Source: Balanoglossus misakiensis
Taxonomy: Eukaryota; Hemichordata
NCBI GenBank assembly: GCA_040954595.2
Contig: CM082587.2
Coordinates: 1,984,001-2,048,000, forward strand
Length of the DNA: 64,000 bases
Direction of reading: 5' to 3'
Shown here piece after piece: positions 1 to 10,947 of this stretch. Both the position numbers and the translations under genes were made by a program. Under the pieces are notes generated by a model. The model worked only from the letters and a program-made list of their open reading frames with translations, was not told the origin of the DNA and searched no databases. Position 1 is the stretch's first letter, and the number at the start of each line of letters is the position of its first letter.

Positions 1-442
1 TTCACTGTCACATTCCTCTATGTGAGTGGAACACTCAAACGCTCCAAATAATTACGCTGTAAGCCTATCAAGTTTTGACCTACATGTCTGTGTATACAAA
101 TGTGAATGAGTATACATGCAGTCTGCCTGTGTCGTGGCATTCTGTCCATGTGGCAATTCTGACGTGGCATATCAACATCAAAGTTGAGATGTTAAGACCT
201 CTGTAAAGTTATAACCTCACACCATGGTTTCCGCATATTAAAAATAGCCCTTGGAAATATCTTATTTCCGATGACTCTTTTCGACACAGAGTCATAACAT
301 AACACCAGTAGTGCAGTGGGGTTTGTATGAGAGAGTTTATACCGGCCCTGTGTAGTGTAGATTTAAAATTCTGGTTTAAAACAACCGATGCAGTCATATG
401 CAAAGACCAGTTTGGTCTGGGAATCAAGAGGTGAGCTTAGGT
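1..442. other. No gene recognised
   Basis: AT-rich sequence without a supported coding exon. It may contain 3' UTR or further exons of the minus-strand gene that follows, but I see no splice-bounded coding segment. Confidence 0.4.
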
Positions 443-3400
443 CTAGCCTAAATTTATTTTTACAAAGACCTGTCCTGTCACGCACATATTCCAAATACAT
501 GTCAATCCTATTAGGCCCTTGCTGAGTGATACTGGCATTATCAGATATGATCTCCTGCCTGTTTCATGACATTTGATCTGAAAAACTTCTCTGATAAGAT
601 TATGGTGACGATCAAGCACGTAGTGGACACTCCTGTTTCTATCCACGAAAACAACAGTCTGAACATTGCCTGGATATGACATTATCAGAATGATCTAAAA
701 ACAAATTCAAAAGCTACATGTGAACTGTACTACTATATTTTGTACCCACATTTTATCATTAAAACATAAATTCAAAGACATGTATAAATAAAGCGACCCA
801 GTATAGAAATAAAATAATATAAAACCTAGTCAGAACTTTAAATGGATTTATTTCGTGTCAATTGAGAGAGACACCAGCTGTAGCCACTGTGTTTCTAGGG
901 CTTACATGTACTAGTATATTATGCCAAGGTAAGCAAATTTTCTGTTTGCATCCACTCAAAACATTGAAAGGCAAGCAGTTTAAAATAACACACAGATGGG
1001 TTTAATAATGCAAACGTATGACTGTGGAAGTCACTCATTATAAATTACTAAAAATGAATAAATATCAAAAATTAGAGACCTTTTCCTTATTAAAATTCTG
1101 ACATCATGCCAACAGACAACGTATTATGTAATAGCATTAAAAGCCACAAAATTCTCACTGTCGGATATCGGATGAATACTGTACGTTGGATCATTCAACG
1201 AACAGAGCGAACTGCAGTGCAATATATTTTAAATACTTGGCCAAATTCAAATATGCTAAAACTCATTTAAAAAATAACAGCAAAGAATAGCAATTCTAAA
1301 ATCTTAGCTTACATTTTGAATTATTGTTAAAAAACGTACCTGAATTGGTTCAGTATCCTCAAGCAAGACAACACTCTTAAATTCAGCGGCCAGCGCCTCT
1401 ACTGTCACCTTCCCGGGCATTCGTCTGACCTGTTCCCCCTGAGTGTCCACATGCCCTTGGATATGCTGGTTGAGATCCGAACCGGCGCCGGAATCCTTGG
1501 AGAGGAACAAAAACCACACAATGACAATACACAGCGGTGTGTAAGAAATGCCTGTACAACAGGCTTCCCACATTGTTAATTCCATACTCTTGAATAGTGT
1601 GGACTTTCGATCATTTTTGTGCACCGTTGTACCCATACATGTATATTTCAGTAGAACTGTGGAGCTATGTTCGATGCAACCTGAGCATGGCAATATATTC
1701 TTCCAGAGTGCTCGTGCCTCGCATATAACGCTGGCGCTAAATGTTTAATTACATACAAGCCTCCTTTCAAATCCAGATCAGACCAGTTTAGAAACCAGGC
1801 TGTCAGTCTTGTGCCACGCAATCTCAAAAGTTACTCTTTAACATACTGTGTTATTAAAATCTAGACTACAAGTTAAATTTACAGGTTACTGGGTTTCACT
1901 GACGTCAAAGGGGCACACTGAAAATAACACCTACAATTTTAGTATTCAAAACTGGACTGTCATGATACGTGTTACAAGTACACTGCGTTCCCTGGTCCCT
2001 AGACAGTATTTACACACCTCCGTAATCGTGTCAGTAAACACCGCACGCACATGGCAGCACATGTGCCGCGCAGATCAAATTATACATAAAGACGTACGTA
2101 TTACAGTATTGCTTAATAACATGACTGATACAGAGTTCATCCAGCCAAAGCTATACAGTTTAGAGTGAAAATTATCCTTCATAAAATCGTAACTTGAGAA
2201 GATGTGAATATCAGTGACATTATTAAATATACTGTATTTTCTGGCAGTTGCTTTTATTTATGTTTAGAAGTTTCAGCTATATACAGTATTGCTATAGACG
2301 GGTCAAGTTTCTTGGGGTCTTTTTTGTAAAGACTAATACATTCCTTCCCTTGCAATACCTTCCTCTGTCAGCCACACTCAAGTAAATGGAGGAGAGAATA
2401 CATGAGTTGATCAATCATTCAGCGTTACGACTTACATACAGAAATCTTGGCATTAACATCATGCACATGCAAATGATCTATTGTACATTGTACATGTGTC
2501 TTGCGATCATCAGCTGATCAAATCCCTTTCCTAAAAGCTATTGTTTCGTGGTTAACAGTTATGCAATGCTCTGTGCAAACACATGTAAAGATACATTTTT
2601 ACATGACTATGGGCTCAGTTATCTCGCTTATACCTCCATGGTTACAACATGGTTACAGAACATCTAGAGTTCCACAGCAAATAAATGATTAACTGGTGAC
2701 ACTGCTATGACCTACATGTGCTGAAAATCACATTTGTTACAGGTAACTTATAAACCTACCGGTATGTGTTGAACACCCCTTGTGATGACCTACTTAAAGG
2801 TGTTATTGGGTCATAAAAGTTACAGGTATGCACATTTATCAAAAGTTTGTTTAATGCATCATTAAATAGATGACTTTGACCTTGAACTTCAGGGCAGGTA
2901 CAATTAATCACCCAGTCAGTGTCCTTCTGGTACCTGTCATAAAACTTAAAAGGAACCAGCCATGTGCGGGTGCTCCGAAGGTCGCAGAGAGCCGGCATCT
3001 TTCAGTCCCTTTCTTAATTGCCTTTACCGAAAAATGAACCGAGTCAGAATATCACCTTTTTTTCTGTGTAAATCGGTCATCATCACTAGTGAGAGTGTAC
3101 GAACACTTTGATCTGTCTACATTTTAATAGTGTAGAGATTGCCCATTTGCACACAAAGCAACACCATTGTGTGAAGCTAAAACTCGAAACCACTACACAA
3201 CTGTTGACCTGTCTATATCAGGTGACACAAGCGTACTTACTTGCTCTATGGCAGCTTTGTGTTCAGCTGGCACAGGGTCTGGTATTTCAACTTTGACCTC
3301 TTGGTTCTCTTTGTCTTGGATCTGATTGGCCACGACGGGATCCTTAGGTGACATGTCACACAGCCACTGGGGCACTAAACTGTAAACAAAGAACAAAGGC

Positions 3401-3477
3401 ATGGCTGAGACGGGGAAACACAAGTGGACAATGAAGTCATTGTGCCGAGTTGAAGATGGCGTTACTTTACTCGGCAT
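443..3477 (-). CDS. Unrecognised membrane-anchored protein (3+ exons, 3' end uncertain)
   Basis: Three exons read in phase 0 throughout. Exon 1 (3241-3477) starts with ATG (MPSKVTPSSTRHNDF) and ends GAGCAA before GTAAGT. Exon 2 (1340-1495) follows a long pyrimidine tract and CAAG acceptor, and ends before GTACGT. Exon 3 (from 694, after TTTTTAG) reads IILIMSYPGNVQTVVFVDRN and runs either to a donor-like CAG/GTCTTTG at 470 or to a stop at 443. Residues about 14-42 form one hydrophobic helix (FIVHLCFPVSAMPLFFVYSL), most simply a signal anchor; what follows is acidic and soluble. I do not recognise the family. The exon 2 acceptor also lies inside a longer open frame that would add an alternative hydrophobic start (near 1573), so alternative first exons are possible. 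Exon joining is inference from phase and splice consensus only. Confidence 0.4.
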
Positions 3478-3753
3478 AGGTGTGCATGAACACTGAACTG
3501 GAAAGAACAGTTAGTTACACATGTACACGCAACTGTCTTTTGGTATGTACAGGTAAATCGGTGTTGCTGTTCAAGACATTTATACATACAACAATTCCAT
3601 CAACTTAGTCTCACTACTGGTCAGATCCTAAGCTGGGAAGTAGGGAGGTGTGAATCCTCGATACCAGCAGCTAAACAGGAGAATTATACAAGACAACTTT
3701 GGTCGTCAAACAGAGAAAGTCTTTGAAGCTTGACCAGTGTGCAGACTGCAGTC

Positions 3754-4806
3754 ATGTGGCATTTTAAGAAAATTGTTGGTCTGTTCAGTAAGGATGATGA
3801 GGACCACCATGATGGGGAGAACCCAGAAGATGTTCCGCAAGAGCCATTGAATATATGGACAACCGAAGTCAATTATGACGTGGCTAACTACATACTTGAA
3901 GAAACCCCACAGGGGAAGTATAAAACCCCAGCAGAGACAATAAGCATTTCTCAAAGCCATGCAGAAATTACAGCTGATGACATCCCAGCGAAGACGAAAA
4001 GCGCTTCAGACGACCATGCAGTAATTATGGCTGATTACCAAATGGAAACTGAAAGCCCCCAAGAATCTCCCCAGCCACAGCTTAAAAGAGTCAATTCATA
4101 CTCGTACATTCGCAAAATATCAGCCGAACATATTCCCAGAGATAACACCATTGTGGTACGTGTGGACATGCAAGTGCCTGTGGAAGAACAGACAAAACAA
4201 CACGCTTCCAGGAAACCGTACGGATCAACCGCAGATTTCCCCGACACAACGGGAAGCGTCATCAAGAGGCGAAAACTGGGAACAGTGCATCATGGTCCGT
4301 TGCCGATCCTCACGGATGGGGAAAACGACGAGACGAAAGACAAAGCAAAAGCATCTAGACGGGCTCTCCTCAGCAATCCTGGTGTACGACGCTCTCTGGA
4401 AATATTCGGCCATAAGCCCGCCCTCACTGAAGAGAACCCCAACGAAAATACCCAAGTGAATGACAGCCACATACAAATCCCCTTGCAAGCTATCCAGAGA
4501 CGTGACAGCACCACGGATGAAGAGTTATTTTATTCAAGTCTCCGTGTTGAAAAAACAGAATACACGCACCCTCTACCGCTGGAAAAGTGTCCACAACAGA
4601 AAAAGCGCGAAACGCGACGTGTGATCAAATTCACGGCAGATATGGTGATGAGAATGGAAATACAGGCATTATTAGCAACAACTCTTGCCGTGTGTTTGTG
4701 GTTACCCCCAGCGGTCACATCCGTAACATTTAAACTACACATGTGTGCATGTATTCTACTCATGACGTGCTCATCCATCATGATTTCTCTATTTTGTGTC
4801 TACTAG
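3754..4806 (+). CDS. Uncharacterised ORF, possible GPCR third intracellular loop plus TM6
   Basis: Open frame of 350 codons from the first ATG (WHFKKIVGLFSKDDED); an in-frame stop at 3724 means it either starts here or is an exon opening after the TGTGCAG or ACTGCAG acceptor-like sites just upstream. The first 300 residues are hydrophilic, low in hydrophobics and rich in S, T, E, K and possible phosphosites. The C-terminus turns basic (KKRETRRVIKFTADMVMRME) and then enters a hydrophobic helix ALLATTLAVCLWLPPAVTSV. The basic stretch followed by CLWLPP resembles the end of a long intracellular loop 3 and TM6 (CWxP) of a rhodopsin-family receptor. A second hydrophobic stretch and stop follow, which could be intron read-through after the GTAACA donor-like site at 4723. 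Alternatively it is an unrelated small membrane protein. Family unproven. Confidence 0.4.
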   Translation: MWHFKKIVGLFSKDDEDHHDGENPEDVPQEPLNIWTTEVNYDVANYILEETPQGKYKTPAETISISQSHAEITADDIPAKTKSASDDHAVIMADYQMETESPQESPQPQLKRVNSYSYIRKISAEHIPRDNTIVVRVDMQVPVEEQTKQHASRKPYGSTADFPDTTGSVIKRRKLGTVHHGPLPILTDGENDETKDKAKASRRALLSNPGVRRSLEIFGHKPALTEENPNENTQVNDSHIQIPLQAIQRRDSTTDEELFYSSLRVEKTEYTHPLPLEKCPQQKKRETRRVIKFTADMVMRMEIQALLATTLAVCLWLPPAVTSVTFKLHMCACILLMTCSSIMISLFCVY

Positions 4807-7800
4807 TCTCAGAAGTGCATCAGCTGTATTTTTTTAAATTTTGTTTCATTACAATATGTAATTGAAGAGCAGGCTTAGATTCAATTAACAATATAACTGC
4901 ATATGAATCATGATTATACCTGTAGGTACACGTACGTTGGCATGCTGAACACTGCAGGGTATTTCAACATGATTTGGAAAGGCATCGTACAAGTAAAAGA
5001 TAACATATTGTACACATTTCAGTATTAAAGGGGCACTAGCTGCCACTTTTTGATAGTATTTTTCAGATACAATAATTATTTGATCAAATGTGATAAACAC
5101 CAATATTTCAACTGTAATGTACAATGAATAAACTTACTAAATATTATTGTGTATGAAATATATGGTCATAGAGTTATATTTATAACACCAGCACTTACAA
5201 TTAAAACAAGAGGATGTGCATGGTAGTTGAAATTTCTGTAAAAACATAAGAATCCATATTTCATTTTGCACATTTTAATACAAATTAAAGTATATTCATA
5301 TGCTAATTTAATTAGAAAATCTATTGTTTGGTGTCACTGTCTGACAAATTGCGTGGTGATATTTTAGTCTCTGCGACCAGCATTTGTTTCATTGCATTTT
5401 GGTAAAAAGCACTCTTGGATACTATAAATAATATGTTCATGCAGACTGCTCCAGCCGTCTGTTTCGCAAAATGCACTCATGAGCATAGCGACAGCATTTT
5501 TCTACACGTGAGAAAGCAATATGGACATACATGTAAATCTATGGGCAAATATGTTTCATTAAAATGATTTATATGATTATTGAATTGAGCTGAGGGTGTG
5601 TGTGTGACTGTTTGTGTATTCTTTCCTCAGCTTCAATTGAGATGGAGATGGCAGATGTCAATCGAAAATATTTACTATACAAATATGCCATTGAAGCTTT
5701 GTACAAATATGATCAGAACTAGAACTGCTAGCTTCTCGAGGTTTCCTTGTCTGGTTACATAATATAATCCAGGCACCCACTGTCCAGCATACAACATCAA
5801 AACTGACAACTTGAGGCCTGTAGTCCTCAAAAATTAGACAATTGCTTTGCTCCAGACTCTATGGTTTGATTATGAGAATGAAAAATCGGCATATTCTTTT
5901 GATTTATCAATTATTAATCATTAATAACGAGACCTTGAACAATGCAAATGTGTTATGAATATAATATACTGGTAATTACATAAATACATCAGTGGTGCCA
6001 GACATCATTACATCATCATTTCTCCAAGAGAGTGAACCATGAGTGAACCCAGCAAATGAACTTTAACCCCACTGTAATAGTGAACAATACTGATATTAGA
6101 AACAAGAGTGCATTTGCAATTAGTAGTATCAGTAAGAAAAGTTGTGGGGCAAATATTAACATTAGGATGAATAAATATTAGTTAACTTGAAAGTTTTGCC
6201 CCCCCCCCCAATAATTTGCATTTTATCTGTTAGAATATACTAGTACATGTGGCATTCACCTACAGGTATCCAGGTTACTAGAATTGCTTTCATTCTTTGC
6301 ATAGGCAACTATTACATATTGCATTTTAGTTTAATTCAACAAAACTTATCCTACCATCTGTTCCATTCAAATGGAATTACTATAATAATTTCTGTGTGCT
6401 ATGAACTGTGCTGCAGCTTAGGTGATATACGAATGCATAGAAGTATGAAATATTGCATTTATGAAATTGGTTTTTGACAGATGGACACTTGTCATGGCAG
6501 CCATTCACACTTTGAAGGAACAACAATTTTGACAAAACCAATTTTTTTTTTCTGAACTGACAAAAAACATGATCCTGCCATTACAATTCTATACAAAGTT
6601 TGAAACAAGTTTTGGATAGACAGTCCACCCTTTCCTGAAGGTTATATTTTATTCATCATTTCCGATTACATAATACTGTAATCCAAGGCCTGCAAAAACA
6701 AGTAAACAGGAGGCCCCTCTGCAAAACTGTCTCCCATTGATTGCATACAATTGAATTTGTAAGTCACAGAGAGCCACTTATAAAAATGTTGTTGTTTTTA
6801 GATATTTTACTGAAAGAAATCATACAATGTCTTCTGCATGGTTTCATGTACATGTAGTTTGTACTGCACTAGTGGCTTTTTCACAATTTGCGAATATATG
6901 TGTACGTTCATGTAACTCCAATGCATTTGCAACCAAAAATATGAATAGCAACGCACTAGCATCACAATATTTAAAATGATAGTATCCACTCCTAAACACT
7001 CTGGTAAAGCAGTAAATAAAAAAAAAGTAATTCCCACAATTTGCAAGTCACTGTCTATTAATATCAGTTAATCATTGCTAATATCTTTTCACGAAGATGC
7101 AGGTATATTTGGCGTTGCAGAGTTGTGTGATGTTGCCAGTTGCACTAAAAGTGACTGGCTGGCTAGAATTGCGATCAGTGACACAGTAGTGAGTGTTAGA
7201 AATATCCTTGTATAGACTGTATAGTACCCAGGTACAGTACCACACACGTGTGCAATAGACACCATCACACGTGTGTGGCAATGTGCCTGTGGCACATGGA
7301 ACGGATCAGTGATGTACATGTACATTATGTATAGCACCGTCTGACACGACTGTCTGCAACGGCTGCGGTATGTCAGGTTAATATAATATTTACAGTCCAG
7401 GTCCACAGTGAAAGCACGGCGAGTTGCTGCTCTCTAGCTACGCTGCACCGCCCCCCCCCCCCGCCCCCCGTACATGTAAACATGGACACCTATGATGATG
7501 CAGATGGGTTTGTTTACAGTTTGTTTTGAGAGTGACTTGCACGAAACTCGAAAGACTTCCGCATGTCTCCGACGGTTTGAATGATACAGCGACAATGGCT
7601 CGTAAAAACACACAGTATAAGTAATGGCGAAATAAATGTTTGCCGTTTTGTGAGCCACTACCTCCATCATCATTCATGCTCATGATTTTATGGAAGAGCA
7701 AAGGAGCGGCGTGTATCGTACTCGGAGGAAAGCGTCGTCATACTTACCAAGAAATAAGTAGTACCAGAACAAAAATGCGCACTTTCCCAAATTGCAGGAA

Positions 7801-8021
7801 GTTGTCCATTACATACTATGTGACCATCATGCATACTTCATAACACAATTAATTTTTAGGCTTAGTGACTTCTTAATCGTTGGGTTTGTCGTTCCTGACG
7901 AGTTTTAGGCTGACGTGTATGTGGTTCCGGAAGTTACCAACCAACGCGCATGCCAAACAGGAAGTTGAATTGCGCCCTCACACACGAGCAGCATATGTAC
8001 GCAGTTCAGGATAAATCGTGC
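4807..8021. other. Intergenic or intronic AT-rich DNA
   Basis: No coding exon supported. It contains poly-C runs near 6198 and 7449, a TG-rich stretch near 5597, and a dispersed-repeat-like end at about 5027-5065 (AAAGGGGCACTAGCTGCCAC) similar to one near 23516. If the flanking plus-strand ORFs belong to one receptor gene, this is its intron. Confidence 0.4.
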
Positions 8022-8224
8022 CAGGACATACAGAAAAGTCCGAAGACTTATTTCCACTGTTGTCCAATGTAACAATGAATCTATATAAATTAAACTTAGC
8101 TATCAATCCATTTATTTATATTTTTCAAAATACCCTAGCCCGCGTTTCAATACATCATCCCAACCCCTCGATCTTTGTCTCCCTGGGTTATGGCGTCAGC
8201 TTTGGACGTACCAGGGCAGACTAA
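8022..8224 (+). CDS. Candidate last exon with GPCR TM7 / helix 8 signature
   Basis: Open frame after a CCAG acceptor-like site (in-frame stop at 8012 limits it upstream). It reads LFPLLSNVTMNLYKLNLAIN followed by PFIYIFQNTLARVS and stops at 8224. N-x3-N-P-F-I-Y-I-F-x-N is the classical TM7 (NPxxY) and helix 8 layout of rhodopsin-family receptors. The spacing from the WLPP proline of the upstream ORF (4705) would be about 34 residues if joined near 4722, which is the normal TM6-TM7 proline distance. Against it: the acceptor has a weak pyrimidine tract and I found no phase-matched consensus GT-AG pair. It could be a diverged receptor, a pseudogene remnant, or chance in AT-rich DNA. Confidence 0.25.
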
Positions 8225-9294
8225 AAGTATGCACACAGACGGACTTATAGGTCTGGCCAGAAGACCATGTAAACTGAATAATGCGGCACACGGCATGTTA
8301 TACGGATTATGACACCACACTAAACTTCTCCGTACTCCTATCGATATTCCCATCATTCTAAAGACTGCCACCTACAGGTCAGCAGCGCGGCTAATCCGCC
8401 ATTGTGTTTCGTTGCTGCTGCTTAATTTGCAGGTCGCGTTTCTATGGCGACAGCAAAGCTGTCCGCATTCATCATCGATCGATGTTATTGATCTTTTAGC
8501 GGGAAACAGTTATGTTTCCTCAAAGAGTGGGTAAAATTACTATGAGCTGAGAAGTGGCATACCCAACAGGTTGTTGCAACAATCACTTTTTCGGAAAGTT
8601 GTGGTCAAAATAATCAACTTTCAGTTGATTTGCTGTCATAGTCATTGGTGCTGAAGTTTTGACGACATATCGATGAACAAACGGGTCGTCATCTAATTTT
8701 GCTTTCTTTCCATCCACCCCTCTCCACCAAAATTGCAAATGGAATCACCTTATGGAAGAACAGGACGTCATAGAGACTAAAAACATAAGGTTGGCAGGAG
8801 TCAAAATGGTCGCCTTGTGGTTCGAATAGAATGGAAAAGTGACGGACCAGCCACAAAACACGTAAGTAAAATGCCAATATGTTACAAGAAGAGTTTATAT
8901 AAAATCACAAAGGGGTCAATTAATTTTTTACATCAATGTTTCAGAGTCAATCGGATATGAGGTAACTTTCCATTACTTAGCTCATATAGCCTAACTGGCC
9001 ATAGATTTATTGAGTCTCTGGTTTGAGTTGTGTTTATTCTATATTTGCAGACGGGTCGTCAGGACAACCAAGGATTTAGGTGGTAGATGATTTTGTTTGC
9101 TATTTGCTGGGACGGCGCAAGATATTCCAAAAGTTGTGTTTTTTTTTTTGCGAGGATCTCATTGCTGTTCACACTACTTGGACAGAACTTGAGAATTTGC
9201 TGTCTTCAGACTTAATTGGATAATACTCGTTTCTAAGTCGATACCCACTAAAAACAGCCACCGGAATTAGACGTCATCGGTAACAAAATTGGCC
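8225..9294. other. Upstream region / possible 5' UTR of coiled-coil gene
   Basis: No coding exon seen. A donor-like ACGTAAGT at 8859 and an acceptor-like TTTGCAG at about 9050 could bound a 5' UTR intron of the plus-strand gene starting at 9295. The sequence CGGGTCGTCA occurs twice (about 8680 and 9052). Neither is proven functional. Confidence 0.3.
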
Positions 9295-10590
9295 ATGGCA
9301 CCGACACAAAACGCGATGAAACCAATTTGGACAGGGGACACTCCGCCAGCAAACATTCAAGAAGTATGGGATTATATCGATTTCCAGCTGCGAATGCTGA
9401 AAAACAAGTTGATGACAAAGATCGAGAAAATCTTCTACGGCAGCATTGATCCGATACAGTATCTCATCCACGTCGAAGAAGTTTTTAAACACAAACACCG
9501 GACGAAACGGATAAAGCAAGAAATACCCAAACTGGCATCCATCAATGATGTCGAAACTTTGTGCCGGGTTACGGTGGCGGACGGCAAACGCCCAGGACTT
9601 GGTGTGAGAGACGCCGGGTTCAGCAAAGATCTGAGAACATATGCTGATAGTTTTAAGAAGACGTTGAAACAGCTGGACGAACTGTACGATGATGTTCACG
9701 ATTTATTCACTATGTTACACACCTACTGCCGAAATTATCAGTCACTCGAAGGTGAATTCGACTTGAAGTGGGCAAGGGAGACAAATATCGAACTGAAAAA
9801 CAATCTCAAGGGTATATCGGAACTTCTAAGTTCGGCCAAGAATGGGATAACTGTAAGGCTCTACAGCTCTGAGAAGTTTTCGCTTGAAGTCGCGGAAACG
9901 TGCGACTGTCGGCGCTATCCAATCCTGAGGCTCTTCCCGGATATTTTCCAGAAGTTCCACGTGTGTCTGCAAATGATTGGCAAGTGGCGAGCGTACGACC
10001 AAATCTATCTTGAAGACGTCCAGTTCAAGTTAATCCGCATAAAGCGGCTTCTACGACTGAAACAGGAAGAGTACACCAACTTGGAGCTTGAGCACGGCAA
10101 CATCTTGGGCAATATCGTCGAGAAGCGAGTCCGAGTGAAACTGAAAGAAGTGCACGAGCGGATCAAGTTGATCGACAACGAAATTTCGCGACTTCACGCG
10201 AGAAAGAAATCAATGATGGGGGAGAAGGGAGAAACGGAGCAAATGATTCTCGACAAGAAGAGACTCGTCTACTTTGATCGAGAAACAAGAGACAACAAAC
10301 GTGACGTGGAAGTTCTGTCGAAGAAGATGAAATCTCTGGCGAAGGGAGTGAAGTTGAACGAGAAAGAAGTTGGCGTAAAGCAGGAAGAGAAGAGAGAATT
10401 CGAATCTGAACTTGACCGACTTCGACACATGGTGTCACGGTCGAATCAGCTGGCATTTGAGCGGACCGAGCTCGTTAAAGAAATGGACATACTGTCCGAG
10501 AAAGTACAGGAACTGGAAAGCATCATGCTGAGAAAAACAGACCGGAACAAACTTTCTGAAGCCTATGATAAATCTCAAGCCAAAATCTAG
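9295..10590 (+). CDS. Intronless coiled-coil protein, unrecognised
   Basis: Uninterrupted 431-codon frame beginning at ATG in a good Kozak context (GGCCATGGC). Codon use is GC-richer than the surroundings, as expected of real coding DNA. The N-terminal half (about 1-230) is mixed globular, with WDYIDFQLRMLKNKLMTKIE and a conserved-looking cysteine cluster CDCRRYPILRLFPDIF near 200. From about 245 to the end the protein is almost pure charged coiled coil (KLIRIKRLLRLKQEEY, then E/K/R/L heptads). No signal peptide or membrane helix. The layout resembles ciliary/flagellar or centrosomal CCDC-type proteins, but I cannot assign a family and propose no function. It ends tail to tail with the minus-strand secreted-protein gene. 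The single exon suggests retroposition or simple intron loss. Confidence 0.8.
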   Translation: MAPTQNAMKPIWTGDTPPANIQEVWDYIDFQLRMLKNKLMTKIEKIFYGSIDPIQYLIHVEEVFKHKHRTKRIKQEIPKLASINDVETLCRVTVADGKRPGLGVRDAGFSKDLRTYADSFKKTLKQLDELYDDVHDLFTMLHTYCRNYQSLEGEFDLKWARETNIELKNNLKGISELLSSAKNGITVRLYSSEKFSLEVAETCDCRRYPILRLFPDIFQKFHVCLQMIGKWRAYDQIYLEDVQFKLIRIKRLLRLKQEEYTNLELEHGNILGNIVEKRVRVKLKEVHERIKLIDNEISRLHARKKSMMGEKGETEQMILDKKRLVYFDRETRDNKRDVEVLSKKMKSLAKGVKLNEKEVGVKQEEKREFESELDRLRHMVSRSNQLAFERTELVKEMDILSEKVQELESIMLRKTDRNKLSEAYDKSQAKI

Positions 10591-10697
10591 AGTTTATCAA
10601 AATTACTTCTGGCCTGCAGTCTCGAGTCTGAGAAGTTTCATTAGTGTCTTCGTCTTGAGATGAAGTTCGTCGATAATAAGAACAGACTTCGCGTCTT

Positions 10698-10703
10698 AAT
10701 AAA
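10698..10703 (+). terminator. Poly(A) signal of the coiled-coil gene
   Basis: AATAAA about 108 nt after the TAG stop at 10588-10590 and the first such hexamer downstream of it. Confidence 0.5.
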
Positions 10704-10947
10704 GTTTCAACCTTCATTGTACATGTACATCACAAAGAATCAAGACATTTTCGTTTCTTCATGTGTGCTGATTCAGTATAATTAGTAAACTTAGGCTACT
10801 ATATATGAACGACGTTGTTACAAATCGAAACTTTCATGACTTCAAATTCATATTTAGAAGTATTGTATGTCGTATATTTCATCACTATTTTCCGTAAGTA
10901 AACTGTTTTCGTTGACAGTTCCCACATCTTCTCAAGTATTCGTTGTC

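Noticed and set aside
7434-7701. Minus-strand frames near a poly-C tract
   Set aside because: Low-complexity Gly-rich end derives from the C-run; no supporting splice or domain signal.
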